Positions 27,961-36,026 of a stretch of 64,000 nucleotides of DNA are shown here, piece by piece. The stretch spans positions 5,584,001 through 5,648,000 of the forward strand of contig NZ_CP010407.1 of assembly GCF_000830005.1 (NCBI RefSeq). Reading direction: 5' to 3'. Origin of the DNA: Streptomyces vietnamensis. GTDB taxonomy: Bacteria > Actinomycetota > Actinomycetes > Streptomycetales > Streptomycetaceae. A program made the translations under genes and the position numbers. Below the pieces are notes generated by a model. The model saw only the letters and a list, made by a program, of their open reading frames with translations, made no database searches and was not told where the DNA came from. Each line of letters opens with the position of its first letter. The stretch's first letter is position 1.

Positions 27961-29484
27961 ATGACCACACTGCTCCACGGCTCGGACACCCTGACCCGTG
28001 ACGCGCTCACGGTCCTCCAGCCCGGCTTCGAAGGCACCACCGCCCCCGACTGGCTGCTCCGCCGCATCGGAGAGGGACTGTCCTCGGTCGGCCTCTTCGG
28101 CCGGAACATCGCCGGCCCCGAGCAGCTCGCCGCGCTCACCGCGCAGCTGCGCGCCGAGCGGGACGACGTCCTCGTCGCCATCGACGAGGAGGGCGGGGAC
28201 GTCACCCGCCTGGAGGTCAACCAGGGCTCGTCCTTCCCCGGCAACTACGCCCTCGGCCACGTCGACGACGTCGAGCTCACCCGGGCCGTCGCCCGCGAGC
28301 TCGGCCGCCGGCTCGTGCAGTGCGGCGTCGACCTGAACTGGGCGCCCTCGGCGGACGTCAACTCCAACGCCGAGAACCCGGTCATCGGGGTCCGCTCCTT
28401 CGGACCGGACCCCGACCTGGTCGCCCGGCACACCGTGGCGTACGTCGACGGCCTCCAGGGCGTCGGGGTCGCGGCCTGCACGAAGCACTTCCCCGGACAC
28501 GGCGACACCAACGTGGATTCCCACGACGCGCTGCCCCGGATCGATGTGGACCTCGCCACACTGCACGCCCGTGAGCTGGTACCTTTCCGCGCGGCCGTCG
28601 CCGCGGGTACCAAAGCGGTCATGAGCGCGCATATTCTGCTCTCCGCGCTCGACCCTCACCGTCCGGCCACCCTGAGCCCGCAGATCCTCACCGGTCTGCT
28701 GCGCCAGGAGCTGGGCTTCGAGGGGCTGATCGTCACCGACGGCATGGAGATGCAGGCCGTCGCGGCGACGTACGGCATCGAGCGCGGATCCGTCCTCGCG
28801 ATCGCGGCGGGCGCCGACGCCATCTGTGTCGGCGGCGGGCTGTGCGACGAGGACACCGTGCTGCGGTTGCGCGACGCGCTCGTCCACGCGGTACGGACCG
28901 GTGAACTGCCCGAGGAGCGGCTGGCCGACGCCGCGGCGCGCGTGCGCGCCCTGGCGGCCTGGACCCAGGCGCACCGGGCCAGGGGGGCTGGATCGGTGCC
29001 GGGCGCGGCAGTGCAGGAGGGGACCGCGCCCGGCGCCGACATCGGACTCGTGGCGGCCCGCAGGGCCCTGAAGGTGACCCGGGGGGAGCGGCCTCACACG
29101 CCGATGACCAGCGCTCCCTACGTGGCCTCCTTCACCCCGGTCGTGAACTTCGCGGTCGGCGACGAGACGCCCTGGGGCATCGCGGCCGAGCTGGAGCGCC
29201 TGCTGCCCGGCACGGAGACCGGCTCCTACGACGAGCCGTCCGTGGACGCCGTCCTGGCCGCCGCGGGGGAGCGGCGGATCGTCGCGGTCGTACGGGACGC
29301 CCACCGGCACCCGTGGATGACCGAGGCCCTGGACGGCCTCCTCGCCGCCCGCCCCGACACCGTCGTGGTCGAGATGGGCCTCGACGAGGCGGAGCCCCGC
29401 GGGGCCCTGCACATCGCCACGCACGGCGCGGCCCGGGTCTGCGGCCGCGCGGCGGCGGAGGCCGTGGTCGGCACCGGCACCTGA
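27961..29484 (+). CDS. dasD: Glycoside hydrolase family 3 beta-N-acetylglucosaminidase
   Basis: A 507-residue intracellular GH3 enzyme without a signal peptide. KHFPGHGDTNVDSH (about 178-191) carries the catalytic Asp-His dyad typical of GH3 N-acetylglucosaminidases. The nucleophile Asp is in LIVTDGMEMQA (about 260). It should split imported chitobiose into GlcNAc. A C-terminal domain follows residue 370. Its position eight bases after dasC makes it the last gene of the das operon. Confidence 0.92.
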   Translation: MTTLLHGSDTLTRDALTVLQPGFEGTTAPDWLLRRIGEGLSSVGLFGRNIAGPEQLAALTAQLRAERDDVLVAIDEEGGDVTRLEVNQGSSFPGNYALGHVDDVELTRAVARELGRRLVQCGVDLNWAPSADVNSNAENPVIGVRSFGPDPDLVARHTVAYVDGLQGVGVAACTKHFPGHGDTNVDSHDALPRIDVDLATLHARELVPFRAAVAAGTKAVMSAHILLSALDPHRPATLSPQILTGLLRQELGFEGLIVTDGMEMQAVAATYGIERGSVLAIAAGADAICVGGGLCDEDTVLRLRDALVHAVRTGELPEERLADAAARVRALAAWTQAHRARGAGSVPGAAVQEGTAPGADIGLVAARRALKVTRGERPHTPMTSAPYVASFTPVVNFAVGDETPWGIAAELERLLPGTETGSYDEPSVDAVLAAAGERRIVAVVRDAHRHPWMTEALDGLLAARPDTVVVEMGLDEAEPRGALHIATHGAARVCGRAAAEAVVGTGT

Positions 29485-29494
29485 GGGCCTTCCA

Positions 29495-29650
29495 CACGGG
29501 CCCCGGGCCCCCGGGCCCCGGGCTCCCGGGCCACGGGTTCCCGGCTCCCGGCCCCGGGCCCCAGGCCCCCGGCTCCCGGCCCCGGGCCCCCGAGCCACGA
29601 GCCCGAGCCACGAGTTACGAGCGCCGGGCTCCGGACCCCGAGCTACGAGC
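29495..29650. repeat. Low-complexity GC repeats after dasD
   Basis: The spacer contains many short imperfect iterations of units such as CCCGGGCCCCGGGC and CGAGCCACGAG over about 150 bases. They are self-complementary and may form alternative structures. No ORF is credible here. Confidence 0.6.
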
Positions 29651-29684
29651 AAGGGCCCCGCACCCGACCAGGTGCGGGGCCCTT
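29651..29684. terminator. Bidirectional terminator between dasD and nagB
   Basis: A perfect 14-bp stem AAGGGGCCCGCACC-type (29651-29664 and 29671-29684) with a 6-nt loop separates convergent genes. Confidence 0.75.
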
Positions 29685-29695
29685 TCCCGTACGTC

Positions 29696-30481
29696 TTAGA
29701 TGCCCTGCCAGGAGGGCTTGTTCGCGTAGGTGTGGCGGAAGTAGTCCGCGAGCTTCAGCTTGGAGGCGGCCGCCTCGTCCACGACGACCGTGGCGTGCGG
29801 GTGCAGCTGGAGCGCGGAGGCCGGCACGAGCGCCGCCACCGGGCCCTCGACGGTCTGTGCCACGGCCTCGGCCTTGCCCTCGCCGGTGGCGAGGAGCACC
29901 AGGTGACGGGCCTCCAGGATGGTGCCGATGCCCTGGGTGATGACGTGGTGCGGCACCTGCTCTATGTCGTTGTCAAAGAACCGGGCGTTGTCCACGCGGG
30001 TCTGCTCGGTGAGCGTCTTGATCCGGGTGCGGGAGGCGAGCGAGGAGCACGGCTCGTTGAAGCCGATGTGCCCGTCGGTGCCGATGCCGAGGATCTGCAG
30101 GTCGACGCCGCCGGCCTCGGCCAGCGCCCTGTCGTACGCCTCGCAGGCCGCCTGGACGTCCTCGGCGGAGCCGTCGGGGCCCATGAAGGCCTCCGGGGAG
30201 AGCCCGAGCGGCTCGACGACCTGGCGCAGGACGGTGGAGCGGTACGACTCCGGGTGCCCCGCGGGCAGGCCGACGTACTCGTCCAGCTGGGCGATCCGCG
30301 CCCGGGAGGCGTCCACGGCGCCGGCGGATACCTGGGCGACGAGGGCGTCGTAGATCGGGATCGGAGTCGAGCCCGTGGCCACGCCGAGCAGCGCGTCGGG
30401 CTTGCGGCGCAGGAGGTCGGCGATGCCGTCCGCGATGAGCTCGCCGCCGGCCTTGGCGTCCTTGACGATGACAACTTCCAC
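29696..30481 (-). CDS. nagB: Glucosamine-6-phosphate deaminase
   Basis: A 261-residue enzyme converting glucosamine-6-P to fructose-6-P and ammonia, the exit of GlcNAc into glycolysis. GVATGSTP (about 33-40) binds phosphate. AQLDEYVGL (about 63-71), GIGTDGHIGFNEP (about 131-143) and the catalytic Asp/His/Glu residues are present. The GTG start gives VEVVIVKDAKAGGEL and follows GGCAGG. A dre site 41 bases upstream shows DasR control. NagB's substrate is the effector class of DasR, so it helps set the regulatory signal. Confidence 0.95.
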   Translation of the reverse strand: MEVVIVKDAKAGGELIADGIADLLRRKPDALLGVATGSTPIPIYDALVAQVSAGAVDASRARIAQLDEYVGLPAGHPESYRSTVLRQVVEPLGLSPEAFMGPDGSAEDVQAACEAYDRALAEAGGVDLQILGIGTDGHIGFNEPCSSLASRTRIKTLTEQTRVDNARFFDNDIEQVPHHVITQGIGTILEARHLVLLATGEGKAEAVAQTVEGPVAALVPASALQLHPHATVVVDEAAASKLKLADYFRHTYANKPSWQGI

Positions 30482-30521
30482 GCTGTGCCTGCCGATCTGG
30501 GGAGGGGCTGGTGAAGGACCG

Positions 30522-30537
30522 TGTGGTATAGACCAAT
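30522..30537. promoter_or_regulatory. DasR operator (dre) of nagB
   Basis: TGTGGTATAGACCAAT is a good dre match 41 bases upstream of the nagB start. A weaker half-match (AATCTAGGCC) follows at about 30536. Confidence 0.8.
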
Positions 30538-30660
30538 CTAGGCCCAAATCTAGCAGAGGGAAGGCCTTCTCCTCATGCCGTTCCGCCCCGCGGACGGCAC
30601 CTCCTCCATCGTCGGCCGCCCCTGTCGCACCAGCCACTTGAACCCGCCCCCGGGCGCCAC

Positions 30661-30794
30661 CCGATCCCCGCTCCCGGGCGCCCCGGACCCCGTCCCCGAA
30701 CGCCCCCCGATCCCCGCTCCCGGGCGCCCCGGACCCCGTCCCCGGACGCCTCCGATCCCCGCTCCCGAACGCCCCGGTCCCCGTCCCGGCACCC
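30661..30794. repeat. Three 45-bp imperfect tandem repeats
   Basis: Units starting near 30663, 30709 and 30754 share GATCCCCGCTCCCGGGCGCC and CCCCGTCCCCG. They fill the spacer between the nagB promoter and the SDR stop. That spacer (30482-30798, 317 bases) otherwise contains only the dre region. Confidence 0.75.
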
Positions 30795-30798
30795 CGCG

Positions 30799-31563
30799 TC
30801 AGGCCAGTGAGCCTCCCGTCGCGTCGATCCAGTCGCCCGTCACCCAGCGCGCGTCGTCGGAGGCCAGGAAGGCCACCACGTCCGCTATCTCCGGCGGTGT
30901 CCCGACCGCGCCCAACGCCGACAGCGCCGCGGCCCCCGCCCAGGCCTCCTCGTCCCCCCGCAGCCACTCGGCGTTGACGTCGGTGTCCACGATCCCCGGC
31001 GCCACCGAGTTGACCGTGATCCGGCGCGGGCCGAGCACCTTCGACAGATAGCGGGTGAAGACGTCGAGCGCGCCCTTCGTCATCGCGTACGCCATCAGGT
31101 CCGGCATGGCCGCCGCCCTGCTCAGACCGCTGGAGACGTTGATGATCCGGCCGCCGTCCCGCAGTCGCTCCGCGCCCAGCTGTGCCAGGAAGAAGGGCGC
31201 CTTCGTGTTGACCGCGAAGATCCGGTCGTACTCCTCGTCGTCGATCGCCGCGAACGGCCGCGACGCCCCGATCCCCGCGTTGTTCACCAGGATGTCCAGG
31301 CCGTCCGCATGGGCGTCGAAGGCCCGCCACAGCGCCGCCGCGTCCCCCGGCACCCCCAGCTCCTGGCCCAGTGCGAAGGCGGACCCGCCGGCCGCCTCGA
31401 TCGCGGCGACCGTGTCCTTCGCCGCCTCCTCGTTCGTCCCGTAGTGCACCGCGACCCGCGCGCCCTCGCGGCCGAGCCGCTCGGCGATCCCCCGCCCGAT
31501 GCCCCGGCTACCACCCGTGACCAGCGCCGTCTTCCCGGCCAGCTTTCCTTCGAGCACGCCCAT
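30799..31563 (-). CDS. Short-chain dehydrogenase/reductase
   Basis: A 254-residue classical SDR, NAD(P)-dependent. It has the cofactor loop TGGSRGIGRG (about 16-25), NNAG (about 91-94), the catalytic Ser in INVSSGLS (about 142) and YAMTK in place of YxxxK (Tyr about 155, Lys about 159). The C-terminus ends in the usual GDWIDATGGSLA. The substrate is unknown. It is divergent from a TetR gene, with two matching palindromes in the shared promoter, so it is very likely repressed by that regulator. Confidence 0.9.
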   Translation of the reverse strand: MGVLEGKLAGKTALVTGGSRGIGRGIAERLGREGARVAVHYGTNEEAAKDTVAAIEAAGGSAFALGQELGVPGDAAALWRAFDAHADGLDILVNNAGIGASRPFAAIDDEEYDRIFAVNTKAPFFLAQLGAERLRDGGRIINVSSGLSRAAAMPDLMAYAMTKGALDVFTRYLSKVLGPRRITVNSVAPGIVDTDVNAEWLRGDEEAWAGAAALSALGAVGTPPEIADVVAFLASDDARWVTGDWIDATGGSLA

Positions 31564-31584
31564 GGAGACGCCCCCCTCGTTTCT

Positions 31585-31598
31585 GTAGCGGTCGTTAC
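31585..31598. promoter_or_regulatory. TetR operator copy 1 (SDR side)
   Basis: GTAGCGGTCGTTAC is a near-perfect inverted repeat (GTARCG-GT-CGTTAC), 22 bases from the SDR start codon. Confidence 0.6.
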
Positions 31599-31621
31599 GT
31601 AAAGACCGTACCCCACGATTC

Positions 31622-31635
31622 GTAGCGAGCGCTAT
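31622..31635. promoter_or_regulatory. TetR operator copy 2 (tetR side)
   Basis: GTAGCGAGCGCTAT repeats the first palindrome and overlaps a TATAGA/TAGAAT -10-like box 10-15 bases before the TetR start. The paired sites fit joint control of both divergent genes. Confidence 0.6.
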
Positions 31636-31647
31636 AGAATTCACTCC

Positions 31648-32247
31648 ATGGTGACGAGACCGCGCGGCCGCCCCCGCTCCTTCGACCGACTCACGGCCCT
31701 GGAGCAGGCGACGATGGCCTTCTGGGAGCACGGCTACGAGACGACCTCCGTCTCCGACCTCACCCGGGTCATGGGCATCAGCGCCCCCAGTCTCTACGCG
31801 GCCTTCGGCGACAAGAAGACGCTGTTCGAGGAGGTCGTCGAGGCGTACGCGCGGTCGTACGGCGCCTATGGGGACCAGGCCCTCGCCGAGGAGGCGACGG
31901 CCCGCGACGCCGTCGGGCGCATGCTGCGCGAGGCCGCCCACGTCTTCACCGAACCGGGGCATCCGCGCGGCTGCCTGATGATCTCCGCCGCGATCAACTG
32001 CTCGACCCCCGAGGTCGAGGGGGCCCTGCGGGACCACAGGAACGCGAACCTGGCGACCGTCGAGGACCGCATCCGCCGCGACGTGGAGTCGGGCGGGCTG
32101 CCGGCCGGCACCGACCCCCGCGCGCTCGCCCGCTTCAGCGGCGCCGTCCTCCAGGGCATGTCCCAGCAGGCCCGCGACGGGGCGACGGCGGAGGAGCTGA
32201 CGGCGGTGGCCGAGGCGGCGATGCGGGCCTGGCCGGCGGGGGAGTGA
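31648..32247 (+). CDS. TetR-family transcriptional regulator
   Basis: A 199-residue regulator with the N-terminal GRPRSFDR basic arm, the helix-turn-helix LTRVMGISAPSLYAAFGDKKTLF (about 38-60) and the C-terminal domain type seen in AcrR/TetR regulators of redox enzymes (HPRGCLMISAA). It probably represses itself and the divergent SDR gene through the two operators; an aldehyde or quinone-like ligand would be typical, but this is inference. Confidence 0.88.
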   Translation: MVTRPRGRPRSFDRLTALEQATMAFWEHGYETTSVSDLTRVMGISAPSLYAAFGDKKTLFEEVVEAYARSYGAYGDQALAEEATARDAVGRMLREAAHVFTEPGHPRGCLMISAAINCSTPEVEGALRDHRNANLATVEDRIRRDVESGGLPAGTDPRALARFSGAVLQGMSQQARDGATAEELTAVAEAAMRAWPAGE

Positions 32248-32254
32248 CGCACCC

Positions 32255-32360
32255 GCCGGGTCGTGGAAAGCCCCCACCGGGCCGTGGAAAGCCCTCGCCC
32301 GGTCGTGGAAAGCTCTTGCTCGGTCGCGGAAGGCCCTCGCCGTGTGGCGGAAAAGCCCCC
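32255..32360. repeat. 21-bp tandem repeats
   Basis: About five imperfect copies of a 21-bp unit with core TCGTGGAAAGCCCTCGC (copies start near 32261, 32282, 32303, 32324 and 32345). They lie directly after the TetR gene. Confidence 0.8.
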
Positions 32361-32549
32361 CGGAAACACCCGCGGGCTACGGCGCCCGGCGGGACCCTCA
32401 GCCCGCCTGGCACCGCAGCCCGGAGTTGCCCGGCCGGGGGTGTGCGGTCCCTCGGCCGTGTGGGAGGTCTCGGCGCAGTCAGGGCAGAGAGCGCCGGTTC
32501 CTCGTTCCATCCTCCTGTGCGGGGAGGATGGAGGCTCTGTTGCGTTCAT

Positions 32550-32565
32550 TGTGGACTAGACCATT
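32550..32565. promoter_or_regulatory. Candidate DasR operator (dre) upstream of the sensor kinase
   Basis: TGTGGACTAGACCATT (AATGGTCTAGTCCACA on the other strand) matches the dre consensus at the GGTCTAG-CC core. It lies 109 bases before the kinase start codon, in a typical operator position. Confidence 0.6.
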
Positions 32566-32673
32566 CTTGTCTGTCCATCCACAGGAACGCGGTCTTTCCC
32601 GGCCCATCCTCCAACACGGAGCCCGGGAGATCCAGGTTCACCGCCCCTGTAATTCCGCGGGTACGCTCGCACC

Positions 32674-34149
32674 GTGCCCTCCATGAACGACCTCGTCCGC
32701 CAGCACACCGCCCTGAGCGACTCCGACCTCGAGTGGCTCCACCTGCTGGTGTCGGAGTGGCAGCTGCTCTCCGACCTCTCCTTCGCCGACCTCGTGCTCT
32801 GGGTCCCGACCCTCGACGGCACGCGGTACGTCTCCGTCGCCCAGATGCGGCCCAACACCGGACCCACCTCCTACCAGGACGACATGGTCGGCCATCTGGT
32901 GCCGCGCGGTCGCCGCCCGCTGCTCGACGCCGCCCTCGACGAGGGCCGGATCGTCCGCGAGGGCGACCCGGAGTGGCGCGAGGAGGTCCCGGTGCGGGTC
33001 GAGTCCATCCCCGTGCGCCGCGAGGGCCGGGTCCTCGGCGTCATCGCCCGCAACACCAACCTGCTGACCGTCCGCACCCCCTCCCGCCTGGAGCTCACCT
33101 ACCTCCAGTCGGCCTCCGACCTCGCCCAGATGATCGCCGCCGGAACGTTCCCCTTCCCCGGCGAGCAGGTCGACATGGACTCCTCGCCGCGCGCCGGCGA
33201 CGGCCTCGTCCGGCTCGACGCCGAGGGCGTCGTCCAGTACGCCTCGCCGAACGCCCTCTCCGCGTACCACCGGCTCGGTCTCGCCGCCGACCTGGTCGGT
33301 CAGGACCTCGGCCAGATCACCGCCGAACTCGCCCCCTCCCGGGGCCCGGTGGACGAGGCCCTGGTCAAGCTGGCCTCCGGCTACGCGCCCCGCGAGTTCG
33401 AGGTCGAGGGCAACGGCGGGGTGATCCAGCTGCGGGCGATCCCGCTCAAGCCCAAGGGCACCCGGATCGGTTCGCTCGTCCTGCTCCGGGACGTCACCGA
33501 ACTGCGTCGCCGCGAGCGCGAGTTGATCACCAAGGACGCCACCATCCGGGAGATCCATCACCGGGTGAAGAACAACCTCCAGACGGTGGCCGCCCTGCTC
33601 CGCCTCCAGGCCCGCCGGATGGACTCCGACCGCGGCCGCGAGGCCCTCAACGAGGCCGTGCGGCGCGTCGGTTCGATCGCCATCGTCCATGAGACGCTGT
33701 CCCAGAACCTGGACGAGCGGGTGCAGTTCGACGAGATCGCCGACCGGGTCATCGCGATGGTCGCCGAGATCTCCCCGGGCAAGGTCACCTGCCGGCGCAA
33801 CGGCCGCTTCGGCATCCTGGACGCCGAGGTCGCCACCCCGCTCTCCATGGTCCTCACCGAGATCCTGCAGAACGCTCTCGAGCACGCCTTCACACAGGGG
33901 GAGCAGGGCACGGTCGAGGTCAGCGCCGTCCGCGGCGAGACCCGGGCGGACGCCCGGCTCCTGATCACGGTCCAGGACGACGGCCGCGGTCTGCCCGAGG
34001 GCTTCGACCCGCAGCGGGCCGGCAACCTCGGCCTGCAGATCGTACGGACCCTGGTGGAAGGGGAGTTGGGCGGTTCCTTCGACATGCTGCCGGGCGCCGA
34101 GCGCGGCACGAAGGTGGTCCTCGACATTCCCGTACGGCCGCAGAAATAA
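32674..34149 (+). CDS. PdtaS-like soluble histidine kinase (HWE/HisKA_2 type)
   Basis: A 491-residue cytosolic sensor kinase without membrane segments. It has an N-terminal GAF domain (about 20-150), a PAS domain (about 170-280), a HisKA_2 helix with the phospho-acceptor EIHHRVKNNLQTVAALLRLQ (His about 293) and a HATPase with DDGRGLPEGF and GNLGLQIV. The mycobacterial homologue PdtaS works with PdtaR, an ANTAR antiterminator; no response regulator is adjacent here. The start may be the GTG at 32674 or the ATG nine bases later; neither has a strong Shine-Dalgarno sequence. Confidence 0.9.
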   Translation: MPSMNDLVRQHTALSDSDLEWLHLLVSEWQLLSDLSFADLVLWVPTLDGTRYVSVAQMRPNTGPTSYQDDMVGHLVPRGRRPLLDAALDEGRIVREGDPEWREEVPVRVESIPVRREGRVLGVIARNTNLLTVRTPSRLELTYLQSASDLAQMIAAGTFPFPGEQVDMDSSPRAGDGLVRLDAEGVVQYASPNALSAYHRLGLAADLVGQDLGQITAELAPSRGPVDEALVKLASGYAPREFEVEGNGGVIQLRAIPLKPKGTRIGSLVLLRDVTELRRRERELITKDATIREIHHRVKNNLQTVAALLRLQARRMDSDRGREALNEAVRRVGSIAIVHETLSQNLDERVQFDEIADRVIAMVAEISPGKVTCRRNGRFGILDAEVATPLSMVLTEILQNALEHAFTQGEQGTVEVSAVRGETRADARLLITVQDDGRGLPEGFDPQRAGNLGLQIVRTLVEGELGGSFDMLPGAERGTKVVLDIPVRPQK

Positions 34150-34150
34150 A

Positions 34151-34268
34151 GCGAGTTCGCAACAGAAGAGCGTTCGCAACAGAAGCGAGTTCACGGCGGA
34201 AGCGAGCTCACGGCAGAAGTGAGCTCGCCCCGGAAGTGAGCTCTCAGCGGAGCGAAGCGAGTTCACAG
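34151..34268. repeat. 17-bp tandem repeats after the sensor kinase
   Basis: About seven imperfect copies of a 17-bp unit of the form GAAGCGAGTTCACGGCA follow the kinase stop codon immediately. They end at a strong hairpin. No coding function is seen. Confidence 0.75.
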
Positions 34269-34271
34269 CAG

Positions 34272-34307
34272 CGAGCCCCGGACCGAAGGGAATCGGTCCG
34301 GGGCTCG
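34272..34307. terminator. Terminator between sensor kinase and wblE
   Basis: A perfect 15-bp stem (34272-34286 and 34293-34307) with a 6-nt loop. It can serve the rightward kinase gene and is about 90 bases beyond the leftward wblE stop. Confidence 0.75.
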
Positions 34308-34397
34308 AATGCTGTGGGTTACTGCTGCGCGCTGCGGCTCGGGGCGGTGATTGCGTACGCGGTGTACGCGCCGCTTGCCTCAGGCTGTGCAGGTGGC

Positions 34398-34655
34398 TCA
34401 GGCGCTGGCGTTACGCGCCCGGTTGCGAGCGGCACGGCGCTTCATCGCGCGGCGCTCGTCCTCGCTGAGGCCACCCCAGACGCCGGAGTCCTGGCCGGAC
34501 TCGAGCGCCCACTGCAGGCACTGCTCCATGACGGGGCAGCGGCGGCAGACGGCCTTGGCTTCCTCGATCTGCAGCAGCGCAGGACCGGTGTTGCCGATGG
34601 GGAAGAACAGCTCGGGGTCTTCCTCACGACAAACGGCGTTGTGACGCCAGTCCAT
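34398..34655 (-). CDS. wblE: WhiB-like iron-sulfur transcription factor WblE
   Basis: An 85-residue Wbl protein. The four [4Fe-4S] cysteines are C9, C37, C40 and C46, and the GVWGG beta-turn is at about 67-71, followed by the basic RRAMKRRAARNRARN DNA-binding tail. Length and spacing match WblE/WhiB1, the essential NO-sensitive member that binds region 4 of the principal sigma factor. The ATG giving MDWRHNAVC is chosen with AGAGGT upstream. An unusually long leader precedes it. Confidence 0.95.
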   Translation of the reverse strand: MDWRHNAVCREEDPELFFPIGNTGPALLQIEEAKAVCRRCPVMEQCLQWALESGQDSGVWGGLSEDERRAMKRRAARNRARNASA

Positions 34656-34973
34656 GGCTGCTACCTCTCTCAGTGTTTCGTGCGAGTTGCTTGTGAATGT
34701 GAACGCTTTCACGAATCCCTCCGCAAGGGAAGGGCCGACTGCCAGTTGAACTGGTGTGGTCCTGTTGCTTGGGGTGGGGTTCTGGCTCTCAGTGGAGGCC
34801 GGTCTTGCGGGCCGTCCCGATCGCCAAGAAGAGACTCCCAAACCCCAGGGGCGGATACAACCCCTTCCGGAAAGTTTTTTTTGATTCCTCGGTGTCGGCT
34901 AGGTCACAGCCGTACTTCTTAGGGGTGGATGCGCGCCTAAACGTTCGAGTGAAAGGACTTTGGGCCCTTCCAC
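34656..34973 (-). other. Long AT-enriched leader of wblE
   Basis: This 318-base gap precedes wblE. It contains an A8 tract on the minus strand (complement of about 34875-34882), TTGTATCC-like elements and several AT-rich runs that stand out in this genome. It probably holds more than one wblE promoter. No recognised sigma consensus or riboswitch could be assigned. Confidence 0.5.
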
Positions 34974-35942
34974 TCACACAATCACACGCAGTGCACGGCG
35001 TACGCCTGTGAACGTCACGCTCGTACGTAGTCCGAGGTGGTCTCCGTCCATCTGCAGGGGGAGGGGAACCTTCGAATGCAAGGTGAAGTCGGTCAGATCG
35101 TGCAGAGACACCGCATGCTTGCCCCGCGGGCCCCGCTCCGGGGTCGAGGTGAGCAGCTGGGTGGCGTAACGGGCCACCGCCGGGGTGGAGAGCCGGCGCA
35201 GTCCGAGGACGTCGAGCGCGGTCTCGAAGGACGCCTCCGGGGACGCGTACACCGGACGATTGCCCAGGTAGGTCCAGGGGGAGGTGTTGCAGATTATGGA
35301 GAGGACCAGGTCCTCGACCGGCTCCGCGCCGGGACGCTCCAGGGTGATCGTGCCGTGCCGGCGGTTCGGCTCCTCCAGGAACTGGCGCACCACCTGGCGC
35401 AGATAGAGGGCGTGCGTCGATCTCTTGCCGCGCTCGCGCTGCTGTTCGACCCGGCCGATGACGCTCGCGTCGAAACCGAGCCCGGCACAGAAGGTGAACC
35501 AGCGTTCGGGCACCGACTCGTCCTCCGTGCCCGGCGTCCCGGACGCGAGCCCGAGGCTCACCGTCCGTGTCCGCCGCTCACGCAGCGCGTCGAGCAGGGC
35601 GCCGGTCGCCTCCACCGCGTCGTTCGGCAGCCCGAGGGCGCGGGCGAAGACGTTGGTCGAGCCGCCGGGGACGACCGCGAGGCCCGGCAGCCGCTCCGGA
35701 TCGGGCCCGTCGTGCAGCAGCCCGTTGACGACCTCGTTCACCGTGCCGTCGCCACCGAGAGCGACGACCAGATCGACATTGCCCGACTCGGCGGCCCGCC
35801 GGCCCAGGTCGCGCGCGTGCCCCCGGTACTCGGTGGTGACCGCCTCCAGCTTCATCTCGCTGGCCAGCGCGTGGATGAGCACGTCCCGGGTGCGGGCACT
35901 CGTGGTGGTGGCTGCCGGGTTGACCACGAGAAGTGCGCGCAT
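34974..35942 (-). CDS. Diacylglycerol/lipid kinase family protein
   Basis: A 322-residue DAGK-catalytic-domain enzyme that phosphorylates a lipid with ATP. NP (residues 8-9), ALGGDGTVNEVVNG (about 61-74) and PGGSTNVFAR (about 92-101) form the nucleotide site. The C-terminal beta-sandwich includes GRDLGF-like WFTFCAGLGFDA. The lipid could be diacylglycerol or a related polyprenol/phospholipid; this cannot be told by eye. It is upstream of wblE in the same direction, with the long leader between. Confidence 0.9.
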   Translation of the reverse strand: MRALLVVNPAATTTSARTRDVLIHALASEMKLEAVTTEYRGHARDLGRRAAESGNVDLVVALGGDGTVNEVVNGLLHDGPDPERLPGLAVVPGGSTNVFARALGLPNDAVEATGALLDALRERRTRTVSLGLASGTPGTEDESVPERWFTFCAGLGFDASVIGRVEQQRERGKRSTHALYLRQVVRQFLEEPNRRHGTITLERPGAEPVEDLVLSIICNTSPWTYLGNRPVYASPEASFETALDVLGLRRLSTPAVARYATQLLTSTPERGPRGKHAVSLHDLTDFTLHSKVPLPLQMDGDHLGLRTSVTFTGVRRALRVIV

Positions 35943-36026
35943 GAGCGCCAGCGTACCTACCCGGCGGTACCGGGCGCAGTCCGGTCTGCCGGGTGGACCG
36001 GCGGACGCCCCCGTTACCCTGCCCCT

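Larger units (their letters stand above)
32248..32673. other. Gene-free region before the sensor kinase
   Basis: These 426 bases contain a 21-bp tandem repeat block at the left end, nothing recognisable from about 32365 to 32545, and one DasR-like operator at 32550. The open frame through it encodes only PGRGKPS-type repeats and is not believed. Confidence 0.6.

Noticed and set aside
32244..33692. A 482-residue frame with PGRGKPS repeats overlapping the sensor kinase
   Set aside because: It is a shadow of the kinase gene plus the 21-bp minisatellite; no Shine-Dalgarno sequence or domain.
34845..34895. SigR-type promoter upstream of wblE (GGAAT...GTT)
   Set aside because: The spacing is 22 bases rather than 18-19, so it does not fit the consensus.
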